From an archaeon (lineage in GTDB: Archaea > Aenigmatarchaeota > Aenigmatarchaeia > GW2011-AR5 > GCA-2688965), in the NCBI GenBank assembly GCA_002688965.1, contig NZEE01000126.1, forward strand, positions 1-7,861: a DNA stretch of 7,861 nucleotides, written 5' to 3'. The number at the start of each line of letters is the position of its first letter. The stretch's first letter is position 1. The translations under genes and the position numbers were made by a program. Shown here in pieces: positions 1 through 5,285 of the stretch. The notes under the pieces are model-generated. The model was not told where the DNA came from, searched no databases, and saw only the letters and a list, made by a program, of their open reading frames with translations.

Positions 1-1764
1 CTTGCTGGTGCAGCTTTTGGTTTTATAACTGCAATTATTGAAGATATATGGAAAGTGGGAAAAGGAATTGTAAAATTATTCAAATGGGGAATGGGAAATA
101 TAGGCAAATTGTTCAAATGGGTATTTGGTGGTATTGGAAAATTGATCAAAAAATTAATACCACAGAAAGTAATTGATTCATTAACTGACGGATTCAATGC
201 TGTAAAAAAATTCTTTGGCAAAATTGGCGGTTTTTTCAAAAAAATATTAGGATTTGGCGGGAAAGTTGATGATGTAGCAGATGCTGCTACTGGTGGACTA
301 TCCTTTTTTGGCAAAGTTGGTGGATTTTTCAAAAATATATTAGGATTTGGTGCAAAAGTTGATGATGTAGCAGATGCTGCTACTGGTGGACTATCCTTTT
401 TTGGCAAAATAAAAAAATTCTTCGGATTTCTCCAACCCGTATTTAATGTACTCGATAATTTGTTTAAACCACTAAAATCAATGTTCAGTGCTGGAACTAA
501 AATTGGATCTAAATTCGGAAAATTATTAGGCCCAATTGGTATAGTAATTACTGTTATAGATGCTGTTGTCAAAGGTGTGATGGGATTCATAAAAGGATTC
601 GGTGATGGTGGTGGTCTGTTAGGTGGAATAAAAGGTGGATTAATGGGAATTTTTGATTCACTCATAGGCAGTATTGTAAATCTTGGTGCAGATTTAATAG
701 GATGGATACTGAAAAAATTTGGTATGGAAGAACTTGGCCAAAAATTTATGGATTTTGATATTATGACATACATGAAACCAATACTTGATTTTCTGTTTGA
801 TAAATTACCTAGCATAATGACATCCGCATGGGAATCCATACAACCAGCATTTACTGCAATCGGATCATTCTTTACCGAAACTGTACCATCTATTTTCAGT
901 AGCATAGTTGAAAGAGGAAAGGCAATTTTCAATGCATTGAAACCAATAATGGTTGGATGGTTTGAAATGATAACTTCACCATTCAGAATTATTTGGAATT
1001 ATATAGCGGGTATTGTTGAAATCGGACAACAAATTTTCCAATTATTTCAAGGATTTGATCTGTGGCAAACAATCAAAGATGGTATTATTGGAATCATACC
1101 CAACATCTTTGGTCTAAAGGCAAAAGTTGCAGAAATGTTTGGCACTACAGTTGCCGAAGCACAAGAACGTCAAACCGAACAAGGTGCAAAATTCTCAAAC
1201 TTTACTAAAAACATCAAAGAAATTGTTAGCAGACGTATTGTAAATATAATGCCCAAAACATTAGGAATTAGATCAAGAGTTGCAAAAATGCTTGGTGTTC
1301 CTTTAGATGATACTGGTGATGCAATTAATATGAACCCTGCCAAAGAAGAAGCAGACCGCAGAAAATTTGTTAAAGCAAGATCAGAACAAATGGAAATGCA
1401 AATGAAATCAGAAGGTGCAACAGAAGAAGAAATTGCAAGAAGAAAGGAATCATTAAGACTTAGAGCGGAAAATGAATTTGAAATGCATTATGACACCTTC
1501 CGTGTAAAGGGAGAAAGCATAGTAACCCAAGCAAAGGATATGCTAAAAGAAACCAAAAGAGATTTGGTAGATAGACAAAAAGCAAATGAACGAGCAGAAA
1601 AAGAAGCACAAAAAGGTGGAACAACAACTGCTATAAACGCACCATCCACCACGCAGAATAACACAACGGTTTCATCTGATACAATCGCTGCCCCTGCAGC
1701 TGCACAAGATACCGCATTCTTGCAAAGCATGGCACAGGGATTGGTGACACAAATGGGATGGTAA
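1..1764 (+). CDS. Tape-measure-like phage structural protein, 5' end outside window
   Basis: The frame is open from base 1, so the start lies upstream; the GTG at 55 is only the first in-frame start codon inside the window. The visible 587 or so residues are rich in Gly, Phe, Ile and Lys, with many hydrophobic and amphipathic helical stretches (repeated G-K-LFKW and FFGK-GGFFK patterns). Next comes a charged, coiled-coil-like segment (about 1340-1615) and a short Ala/Thr-rich tail. This composition suits a tail tape measure or another long virion protein; T4 gp29 is of similar size (590 aa). Two repeat systems are visible: a 93-bp tandem duplication (211-396) and a diverged 20-residue repeat (1084-1143 and 1237-1296, 8 identical positions, most others conservative). 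It is the only + strand gene and converges on gene 32. The tape-measure role is inferred from composition, not from a recognised domain. Confidence 0.5.
   Translation, partial: LAGAAFGFITAIIEDIWKVGKGIVKLFKWGMGNIGKLFKWVFGGIGKLIKKLIPQKVIDSLTDGFNAVKKFFGKIGGFFKKILGFGGKVDDVADAATGGLSFFGKVGGFFKNILGFGAKVDDVADAATGGLSFFGKIKKFFGFLQPVFNVLDNLFKPLKSMFSAGTKIGSKFGKLLGPIGIVITVIDAVVKGVMGFIKGFGDGGGLLGGIKGGLMGIFDSLIGSIVNLGADLIGWILKKFGMEELGQKFMDFDIMTYMKPILDFLFDKLPSIMTSAWESIQPAFTAIGSFFTETVPSIFSSIVERGKAIFNALKPIMVGWFEMITSPFRIIWNYIAGIVEIGQQIFQLFQGFDLWQTIKDGIIGIIPNIFGLKAKVAEMFGTTVAEAQERQTEQGAKFSNFTKNIKEIVSRRIVNIMPKTLGIRSRVAKMLGVPLDDTGDAINMNPAKEEADRRKFVKARSEQMEMQMKSEGATEEEIARRKESLRLRAENEFEMHYDTFRVKGESIVTQAKDMLKETKRDLVDRQKANERAEKEAQKGGTTTAINAPSTTQNNTTVSSDTIAAPAAAQDTAFLQSMAQGLVTQMGW
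211..396 (+). repeat. 93-bp in-frame tandem duplication
   Basis: Two adjacent 93-bp units, 211-303 and 304-396, each encode 31 residues that start FFGK and end ATGGLS. A third, partial copy (FFGKIKKFF) starts at 397. A 54-bp core is identical in both copies (262-315 and 355-408), while the first third of each unit has diverged. The identity suggests a recent duplication or recombination. It adds 31 residues to a helical protein, which in a tape measure would change tail length. Confidence 0.9.
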
Positions 1765-1765
1765 T

Positions 1766-1796
1766 AAAAAAAAACCCACACCGAAGTGTGGGTTTT
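1766..1796 (-). terminator. Intrinsic terminator of gene 32, cUUCGg loop
   Basis: An 11-bp perfect stem (1771-1781 with 1786-1796) closes a 4-nt loop. Read on the minus strand the loop is UUCG closed by C-G, the unusually stable cUUCGg tetraloop, followed by nine T (1774-1766). This is a strong terminator for gene 32, which ends at 1819. On the + strand the stem is followed by only four T, all of them within the stem, so it may also work, more weakly, for the convergent structural gene ending at 1764. Confidence 0.9.
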
Positions 1797-1818
1797 AGTG
1801 TCTAACTTAAACAAGTTA

Positions 1819-2676
1819 CTACTGCTTTGTCAATTCCTCAAAATACGATAACGTATCTGCTGAAGCTTCAGCAGTTTCTGATTTCGATTCATCTGGATAA
1901 AACGGTGTATCTTCCTCATCTCGATTTACAGTAGGTGTTCCGTTCAATCCTAAAATTCGATCAAGTTTACTTTTCAGTTCATCATAAGGTTTAAATTGAT
2001 CTGGTGCAATCAATTCTTGTAATTTATACTGAGAATTCCAAATTTCTTCCAGTTTTTCATCATTATCAAATAATGCGGCTGGATTATCGAATTCTGACCT
2101 ATCATAATTAGGCCAACCATCCAACATACGAATTTTCAAACGAAAATTACAACCTTCCCATAAATCAAACGGATTTACAGGTTCCTCATCTGCAAATTCT
2201 GGACTCATTGAATCAGTGATTTTCTCATGTATTTTCTTGCCATACTTGAATAAGAAAACCTTGCCATTATTTTCTGGATTTGCTGGATCATCAATAACAT
2301 AGATATTACTATAATAGTTCAACCTACGTTTTTGTTTTCGTGCCTGATCCTTCCCTGCTTCAGTTCCATTGTTCCAAAGTGAAGTATTAAATTCACTCAC
2401 AGGATCTTTATCATTGGTGGTAGTCAACGAATTCTCAATGTACCATCCACCTTGACCTTGAAATCCATGAGAAAAAATACGAACCCAAGGTGTATTTTCA
2501 CCATCTGATGGCGGTAAAAATCGAATAATTGCTGAACCAGTACCAGATTTATCCCTAGTTACTTTCCAGATTCGATTATCTTCGTAATTGCTAGATTGCT
2601 GACTTTTTTCCAACTCTTGGGTAAGAGTTGCGAGTTGAGTTTGACGGTTGCGTTTCAGTGCTTGAAATCCTGACAT
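1819..2676 (-). CDS. 32: T4-like single-stranded DNA-binding protein gp32
   Basis: This 285-aa protein matches T4 gp32 (301 aa) along its length. It coats single-stranded DNA during replication, recombination and repair, and recruits partner proteins through its acidic tail. A basic N-terminus (KRNRQ, residues 8-12) corresponds to the T4 cooperativity motif KRKST. The core holds AIIRFLPP (49-56), HGFQGQGGWYIEN (70-82), the stretch around YYSNIYVIDDPANPENNGKV (121-140), FKYGKKI (143-149) and WEGCNF (173-178). The last 35 or so residues are acidic. The T4 zinc ligands are missing: His70 remains, but the three Cys positions are about Ser83, Asp91 and Ser94. I recall the same loss in cyanophage gp32. 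The ATG has a clear SD (AGGA, 2685-2688, 8-nt spacing). The gene has its own promoter and a repeat-rich leader, and ends in tandem stops TAG TAA before a terminator. Confidence 0.95.
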   Translation of the reverse strand: MSGFQALKRNRQTQLATLTQELEKSQQSSNYEDNRIWKVTRDKSGTGSAIIRFLPPSDGENTPWVRIFSHGFQGQGGWYIENSLTTTNDKDPVSEFNTSLWNNGTEAGKDQARKQKRRLNYYSNIYVIDDPANPENNGKVFLFKYGKKIHEKITDSMSPEFADEEPVNPFDLWEGCNFRLKIRMLDGWPNYDRSEFDNPAALFDNDEKLEEIWNSQYKLQELIAPDQFKPYDELKSKLDRILGLNGTPTVNRDEEDTPFYPDESKSETAEASADTLSYFEELTKQ

Positions 2677-2694
2677 AGTTTCTGTCCTTTTTTA

Positions 2695-2730
2695 TATGCG
2701 TTATATACGTTGTATACGAAATATACGAAT
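2695..2730 (-). promoter_or_regulatory. Four 9-nt repeats in the gene 32 leader, candidate gp32 operator
   Basis: In the mRNA sense, four contiguous 9-nt units read ATTCGTATA, TTTCGTATA, CAACGTATA and TAACGCATA (2730 to 2695). They end 18 nt before the gene 32 ATG, just upstream of the SD. T4 gene 32 is known to be translationally repressed by its own protein, which binds an A/U-rich, repeat-containing leader. The position and composition here fit such an autogenous operator. Units 1-2 can also form a weak 5-bp hairpin (2726-2722 with 2716-2712). The repeat is directly visible; the regulatory role is inferred. Confidence 0.6.
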
Positions 2731-2758
2731 TGTCCAATTCAATTATTGAACATTACTA

Positions 2759-2787
2759 ATTATACCATATTTAACCTTGAATGTCAA
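2759..2787 (-). promoter_or_regulatory. Consensus sigma70 promoter of gene 32
   Basis: On the minus strand there is a perfect TTGACA (2787-2782), a 17-bp spacer and a perfect TATAAT (2764-2759). A TGG before the -10 box also makes an extended -10. The expected start site is near 2752, giving a leader of about 75 nt. An 11-bp perfect inverted repeat covers the -35 box. Confidence 0.9.
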
Positions 2788-2794
2788 GGTTAAA
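2770..2794. promoter_or_regulatory. 25-bp dyad over the gene 32 -35 box, candidate operator
   Basis: Perfect 11-bp arms TTTAACCTTGA (2770-2780) and TCAAGGTTAAA (2784-2794) flank a 3-bp centre. The dyad contains the whole -35 hexamer. It is not followed by a T-run in either direction, so it is unlikely to be a terminator. A dimeric DNA-binding protein bound here would block or modulate sigma70. No regulator can be named. Confidence 0.5.
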
Positions 2795-2799
2795 AAAAA

Positions 2800-3051
2800 T
2801 TATTCTATAACACCACTGCTAGACACTTTTACCTCTAAACCAACTCGATCATAAGTAGCTAACCATCCTGCTATCTGATCTAAAGCACAGGCATTTAAAA
2901 ATGCCGATATCATTTCAGGGTGTTCCTTAGAATATCCTTCTCCAAATTGAGAATCATAATATTCAATTGCTCTGTCAGACCATTCTTCAGCTGTTTTCCA
3001 AGCTTGTCTCATCAGTGTTTCTGGTTCAACAGAAAATCCATGACTATGCAT
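2800..3051 (-). CDS. Hypothetical 83-aa protein between the gp33-like gene and gene 32
   Basis: This is a small acidic, mostly helical soluble protein with several Trp and Tyr residues and no signal peptide or membrane segment. I do not recognise a family. The ATG at 3051 has an SD (AAGGAT, about 8-9 nt upstream). The gene starts 25 nt after the gp33-like stop, in the same direction, so it is probably the last gene of the SemiSWEET-flagellin-gp33 operon. The gene 32 promoter begins immediately after its stop. In T4, small DNA-metabolism genes (59, 33, dsbA) lie next to gene 32, so a role in replication or transcription is possible but unproven. Confidence 0.75.
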   Translation of the reverse strand: MHSHGFSVEPETLMRQAWKTAEEWSDRAIEYYDSQFGEGYSKEHPEMISAFLNACALDQIAGWLATYDRVGLEVKVSSSGVIE

Positions 3052-3076
3052 AATTTTTTATCCTTTATTTACTATA

Positions 3077-3331
3077 TTATACAGGCAAAGCCTGTATCCT
3101 TGGTAGCAGATTCAACGATCTTGCTTCTGCTTCCAACTTTTGTTTGAGTGTGGGATTAATCAATTTCGGTATGATATCCAATTCGATTTCCTTTTCTTCA
3201 GAATATCCCAATACCGCATCAATATAACTCACTTCATGCTCTTGAACATATTTTTCGACACCAACCGCAAATTGTTGCGGTTGATGTTGAGTTGTCACTT
3301 CTACAAATTCCAATTCAGTTAATCCCTTCAC
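3077..3331 (-). CDS. 33: Late-transcription coactivator, gp33-like
   Basis: The 84-aa product has a segment SYIDAVLGYSEEKEIELDII (35-54), then LKQKLEAEARSLNLLPRIQALPV to the end. This pattern, with a C-terminal E-A-x-x-LNLLP-x-x-x-LP, is what I recall for the phage late-transcription coactivator family in marine T4-like phages. T4 gp33 binds the RNA polymerase beta-flap and links it to the sliding clamp gp45 so that gp55-dependent late promoters fire. T4 also places gene 33 close to gene 32, which supports the call. The start is GTG at 3331, chosen for its SD (AGGA, 3340-3343, 8-nt spacing). That SD lies inside the end of the flagellin gene, whose stop is 5 nt upstream of the GTG, so translation is probably coupled. 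Assignment is from remembered family pattern plus synteny. Confidence 0.65.
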   Translation of the reverse strand: MKGLTELEFVEVTTQHQPQQFAVGVEKYVQEHEVSYIDAVLGYSEEKEIELDIIPKLINPTLKQKLEAEARSLNLLPRIQALPV

Positions 3332-3343
3332 AGTTTCTATCCT
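3332..3343 (-). promoter_or_regulatory. RBS of the gp33-like gene, same context as gene 32
   Basis: The stretch AAGGATAGAAACTGTG leads into the GTG start at 3331; gene 32 has AAGGACAGAAACTATG at the same spacing. The two differ at only two positions in 16, including the start codon. This decides the GTG start and suggests a shared translational signal. Confidence 0.7.
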
Positions 3344-4167
3344 TGTAGTAATTGTAATACATTTGCTGATAACTGATGTGCCTGAGTCATCAGTGCAATT
3401 GCAGTCTGCTGTTCAATTCTATAACTAGTCAACTTAGCCATCTCTGATGCTTCATCAAAATCGTTAATAGATGCAACAGATTCTTCGTTAATAGTGATCA
3501 TACGTTCCATATGAGCAATAGTGAAATCAAACCTCTCAATTTTTGCCAATTGATTAGACCGTTCACCTTCCAATGTTGCAAGAGCTGCTTCTAATCGTGT
3601 TACTGCATCTTCTGCATCGGCAGGGGCATCCAATTTAGATGCAACAACTATGTTGCCCTGTGCATCAGTATAACCACCAATCTGCAATCCTTCCAACGTT
3701 AAATTGCCCAATTCAACACTAACTGTCTGATCGACACTAACACCATCAATAACAAAACTTTTAGTTCCAAAAGTGCCGTCAATCAATTCTGTGCCATCAT
3801 ATTCAGTATTCTTAGCCACAAAATCAATTTCCTTTGCTAGTTCATTGTATTCATCCATTAATGCTTGTCGTTGAGCAGATGTCAACTGATCATCTTGTGC
3901 TTCAGCTGCAACTTCTTTCATCTTAGTAACAACAGCTGTAACAGCATCGGTTCCAGCAAGTGCCGATTCTAACAAATCTTGATTTTGCTTAACCACCTTA
4001 TTTGCTGTCTGTAAAGTATGAATGGTGTTATTAATTCTACCTACCTTGATTTTATCAGCTGATCCAATATCAGCAGTTCCAGATGCCAACCTAGACATCG
4101 TTTCTTCGACCATTCTCGTTGCTTCTTGATACCGACCTAAAGTTTTTGCAGTAATTCCACTTAACAT
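3337..4167 (-). CDS. Flagellin homologue with complete D0/D1 domains
   Basis: From the ATG at 4167 the product is 276 aa. Its N-terminal half follows the flagellin N domain: MSRLASG (24-30), a long amphipathic helix, LLESALAGTDAVTAVVTKMKE, then TEYDGTELIDG (122-132), matching flagellin T-x-F/Y-N/D-G-x-x-L-L-x-G. A short linker of about 55 residues replaces the variable domains. The C-terminal half has the flagellin helix pair, ending ASINDFDEASEMAKLT...QQTAIALMTQAHQLSANVLQLLQG, which matches the C-terminal packing helix. Length resembles short alphaproteobacterial flagellins. An in-frame ATG at 4185 abuts the upstream stop but has no SD; the ATG at 4167 has GGAG (4174-4177) 6 nt upstream, so I prefer it. 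It lies between a 71-aa gene and the gp33-like gene. The family call is firm. Its use in a phage (whisker or fibre, decoy, host flagellum interference) is unknown. Confidence 0.9.
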   Translation of the reverse strand: MLSGITAKTLGRYQEATRMVEETMSRLASGTADIGSADKIKVGRINNTIHTLQTANKVVKQNQDLLESALAGTDAVTAVVTKMKEVAAEAQDDQLTSAQRQALMDEYNELAKEIDFVAKNTEYDGTELIDGTFGTKSFVIDGVSVDQTVSVELGNLTLEGLQIGGYTDAQGNIVVASKLDAPADAEDAVTRLEAALATLEGERSNQLAKIERFDFTIAHMERMITINEESVASINDFDEASEMAKLTSYRIEQQTAIALMTQAHQLSANVLQLLQG

Positions 4168-4185
4168 ACAGTTCTCCGTATTCAT

Positions 4186-4401
4186 TCATGCTTTAATATC
4201 TAAGTTATTTCCCCATTTTTTGGGAGCCATAACATTATTATCTTGTCGTATCTGCACATTAATCATGTGCTTTTCTCTTTCATGAGTTGACAATTCAGTT
4301 TTCATACTTAATCTCTCAGCCTGTTTTGCGGCTTGCACTTCCACATATGCCCGATAATAATCTACCGCATTCATCGACTTTACACCATACGTGTTAATCA
4401 T
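4186..4401 (-). CDS. Hypothetical 71-aa protein upstream of flagellin
   Basis: This is a small, charged, probably helical protein (YYRAYVEVQAAKQAERL, about residues 15-31, then a polar tail). It has no signal peptide, membrane segment or recognised motif. The start ATG at 4401 overlaps the preceding TAA as TAATG, so translation is probably coupled; a second in-frame ATG is at codon 10. Its TGA directly precedes the possible upstream flagellin ATG at 4185. The position just before flagellin invites a flagellin partner or chaperone role, but nothing in the sequence shows it. Confidence 0.75.
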   Translation of the reverse strand: MINTYGVKSMNAVDYYRAYVEVQAAKQAERLSMKTELSTHEREKHMINVQIRQDNNVMAPKKWGNNLDIKA

Positions 4402-4550
4402 TACCCCTTCTCCTTATCCAAATATTCAGTAAACACCATTTCCAAAACAGATGTGATCCATTCGGAAATTATTTTAGGATCTGTTGTTCCTAGATATGCA
4501 ACAATCTTATTGTAAGTATCTTCCTCCAAATCAATTTCTACTTCTTCCAT
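4401..4550 (-). CDS. Hypothetical 49-aa acidic protein
   Basis: A short frame starts with MEEVEIDLEEDTY and continues with helical, hydrophobic-acidic sequence (IISEWITSVLEMVFTEYL). It overlaps the end of the SemiSWEET gene by 13 nt and its TAA overlaps the next ATG (TAATG). These overlaps are typical of coupled real genes. The ATG at 4550 has no clear SD; a TTG at 4565 preceded by a GGGGGG run (4580-4575) could be the true start and would add five residues. No family recognised. Confidence 0.65.
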   Translation of the reverse strand: MEEVEIDLEEDTYNKIVAYLGTTDPKIISEWITSVLEMVFTEYLDKEKG

Positions 4551-4846
4551 TTCTTCAATATCCAATTTTTAAATCCCCCCATTAAAATTCTTTCACTATA
4601 AAACGACCAAGTTATAATGCACAATGCAGTCATTGAAAATCCCAATACATAATTAAGAGTCAACCAAATGGCATCCACCTCTTTCATTAATACATATCCT
4701 AATCCACAATAATAACCAATTGCATTAATAAACAACATCATCAAACTGACATCACTTGACCTTTTACGTCTAATCATCTTTACTATCTGTGGTATATATG
4801 CACCACTAAAAGAAATTGCTAAAATTGCACCAAAAATGTTATCCAT
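4538..4846 (-). CDS. SemiSWEET / PQ-loop membrane transporter-like protein
   Basis: The 102-aa protein has one PQ-loop repeat with three predicted membrane helices: about residues 4-24, 35-54 and 60-82. The hallmark Pro-Gln is at 19-20 in SGAYIPQIVKMIRRKRSSDVS, a close fit to the PQ-loop plus basic linker pattern. Asn41 and Asn65 sit in helices 2 and 3. Bacterial SemiSWEETs are about 85-100 aa, dimerise in the inner membrane and move sugars by facilitated diffusion. The basic, aromatic tail (after about 84) is longer than usual. The substrate cannot be read from the sequence. It is the first clear gene of the operon leading to flagellin and the gp33-like gene. Its SD is weak. Family call is firm; transport activity in infection is inferred. 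Confidence 0.85.
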   Translation of the reverse strand: MDNIFGAILAISFSGAYIPQIVKMIRRKRSSDVSLMMLFINAIGYYCGLGYVLMKEVDAIWLTLNYVLGFSMTALCIITWSFYSERILMGGFKNWILKKWKK

Positions 4847-5033
4847 TCTTATGAAAATCTCTGAGCATTACAGTCAACCAAAATAATCCATTAAGAATCT
4901 AGAACACAACCAATACATATACCACAAACAATTTCTCCTTTATTTCAATTCGTGCCACACAATTATATCTCGTAGGTAGTGTGGCTTACCTTTGTCATAT
5001 CGCTTGGGTTGCTATAACTCTTGGGATATGACT
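4847..5033 (-). other. Structured non-coding leader between tmRNA terminator and SemiSWEET gene
   Basis: This 187-nt stretch has two inverted repeats. One has 8-bp arms (4994-5001 with 5025-5032) plus an inner 5-bp stem. The other has 7-bp arms GCCACAC/GTGTGGC (4954-4960 with 4979-4985) around an 18-nt loop. A TATAAT (minus strand, 4967-4962) sits in that loop but lacks a good -35. An SD-like AAAGGAG follows, then only short frames: a 14-codon frame reading MYWLCSRFLMDYFG, and a 9-codon frame whose end overlaps the SemiSWEET start. It is probably the operon leader, perhaps with an RNA element; no known riboswitch class is recognised. Confidence 0.4.
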
Positions 5034-5068
5034 AAAAATGGGCAGTTTCTGTTGACAAGTACTGCCCA
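5034..5068 (-). terminator. Intrinsic terminator after the tmRNA coding piece
   Basis: An 8-bp GC-rich stem, TGGGCAGT/ACTGCCCA (5068-5061 with 5046-5039), has a 14-nt loop and is followed on the minus strand by five T (5038-5034). It closes the transcript running from the promoter at 6141-6170 through the ligase-domain gene, the 88-aa gene and the tmRNA/tRNA. Confidence 0.85.
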
Positions 5069-5085
5069 AACTCCGGCTTGCTTAT

Positions 5086-5124
5086 TTAAGCAGCCATGGG
5101 TAATTGATTATAATTTTCAATTAC
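5086..5124 (-). other. tmRNA tag reading frame, ends -PMAA
   Basis: Downstream of PK1 one frame reads VIENYNQLPMAA then TAA (5088-5086), with the stop in the loop of a P5-like hairpin (GGCTGCTT paired with AAGCaAGCC). It ends in a small hydrophobic -AA tail, as SsrA tags do, and contains ENY like the E. coli tag ANDENYALAA. The resume codon is uncertain: GTA (5124), ATT (5121) or GAA (5118) are candidates from their distance of about 6-12 nt from PK1. The C-terminal half is secure. Confidence 0.7.
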
Positions 5125-5130
5125 TTGTTT

Positions 5131-5154
5131 GCAACTTTCGAGTTGTTGCCACTC
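5131..5154 (-). other. tmRNA pseudoknot PK1
   Basis: H-type pseudoknot: stem 1 GAGT (5154-5151) with ACTC (5143-5140), and stem 2 GCAAC (5149-5145) with GTTGC (5135-5131). It lies between the P2 5' strand and the tag frame, where tmRNA PK1 positions the resume codon. Both stems are perfect Watson-Crick. Confidence 0.8.
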
Positions 5155-5213
5155 CATGCAATCTACTCGCCATCATCGTCATACCTGTCGATTTCCAAAT
5201 GCGCCCCCCAAAA

Positions 5214-5285
5214 TGGAGTAGATCGGATTTGAACCGATGACCCCCTGCTTGCAAAGCAGGTATTCTCCCGCTGAACTACTACCCC
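5214..5285 (-). tRNA. tRNA-Ala (anticodon UGC)
   Basis: All arms fold: acceptor GGGGTAG/CTACTCC (5285-5279 with 5221-5215) with the G3-U70 identity pair, D stem GTTC/GAAT, anticodon stem CCTGC/GCAGG around TTTGCAA (anticodon TGC), a 5-nt variable region, and T stem ATCGG/CCGAT with TTCAAAT. Discriminator A is at 5214. CCA is not encoded. It lies inside the tmRNA intervening segment: 7 nt after the tmRNA CCA end and 5 nt before the coding-piece 5' end. Processing by the host RNase P and 3' nucleases is expected. Confidence 0.95.

Noticed and set aside
1488..1814. 108-aa minus-strand frame opposite the structural gene
   Set aside because: It is antisense to a well-supported coding region and runs through the terminator; composition is Cys/Val/Ser/Phe-rich as expected of a shadow.
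2770..2794. Inverted repeat as an intrinsic terminator for the 83-aa gene
   Set aside because: The T-run lies upstream of the stem in the minus direction, not downstream, and the dyad contains the -35 box of a consensus promoter.
3076..3081. TATAAT upstream of the 83-aa gene as a promoter
   Set aside because: No -35 resemblance at 16-18 bp; the hexamer overlaps the stop codon of the preceding gene.
3079..3097. 8-bp hairpin ATACAGGC/GCCTGTAT at the end of the gp33-like gene as a terminator
   Set aside because: No T-run follows in either direction, and it is part of the coding end. It could still be an mRNA 3' structure.
5039..5068. GGGCAGT/ACTGCCC hairpin as a further tmRNA pseudoknot
   Set aside because: The five-T run directly after the stem makes a terminator the simpler reading; two-piece tmRNAs usually lack the later pseudoknots.
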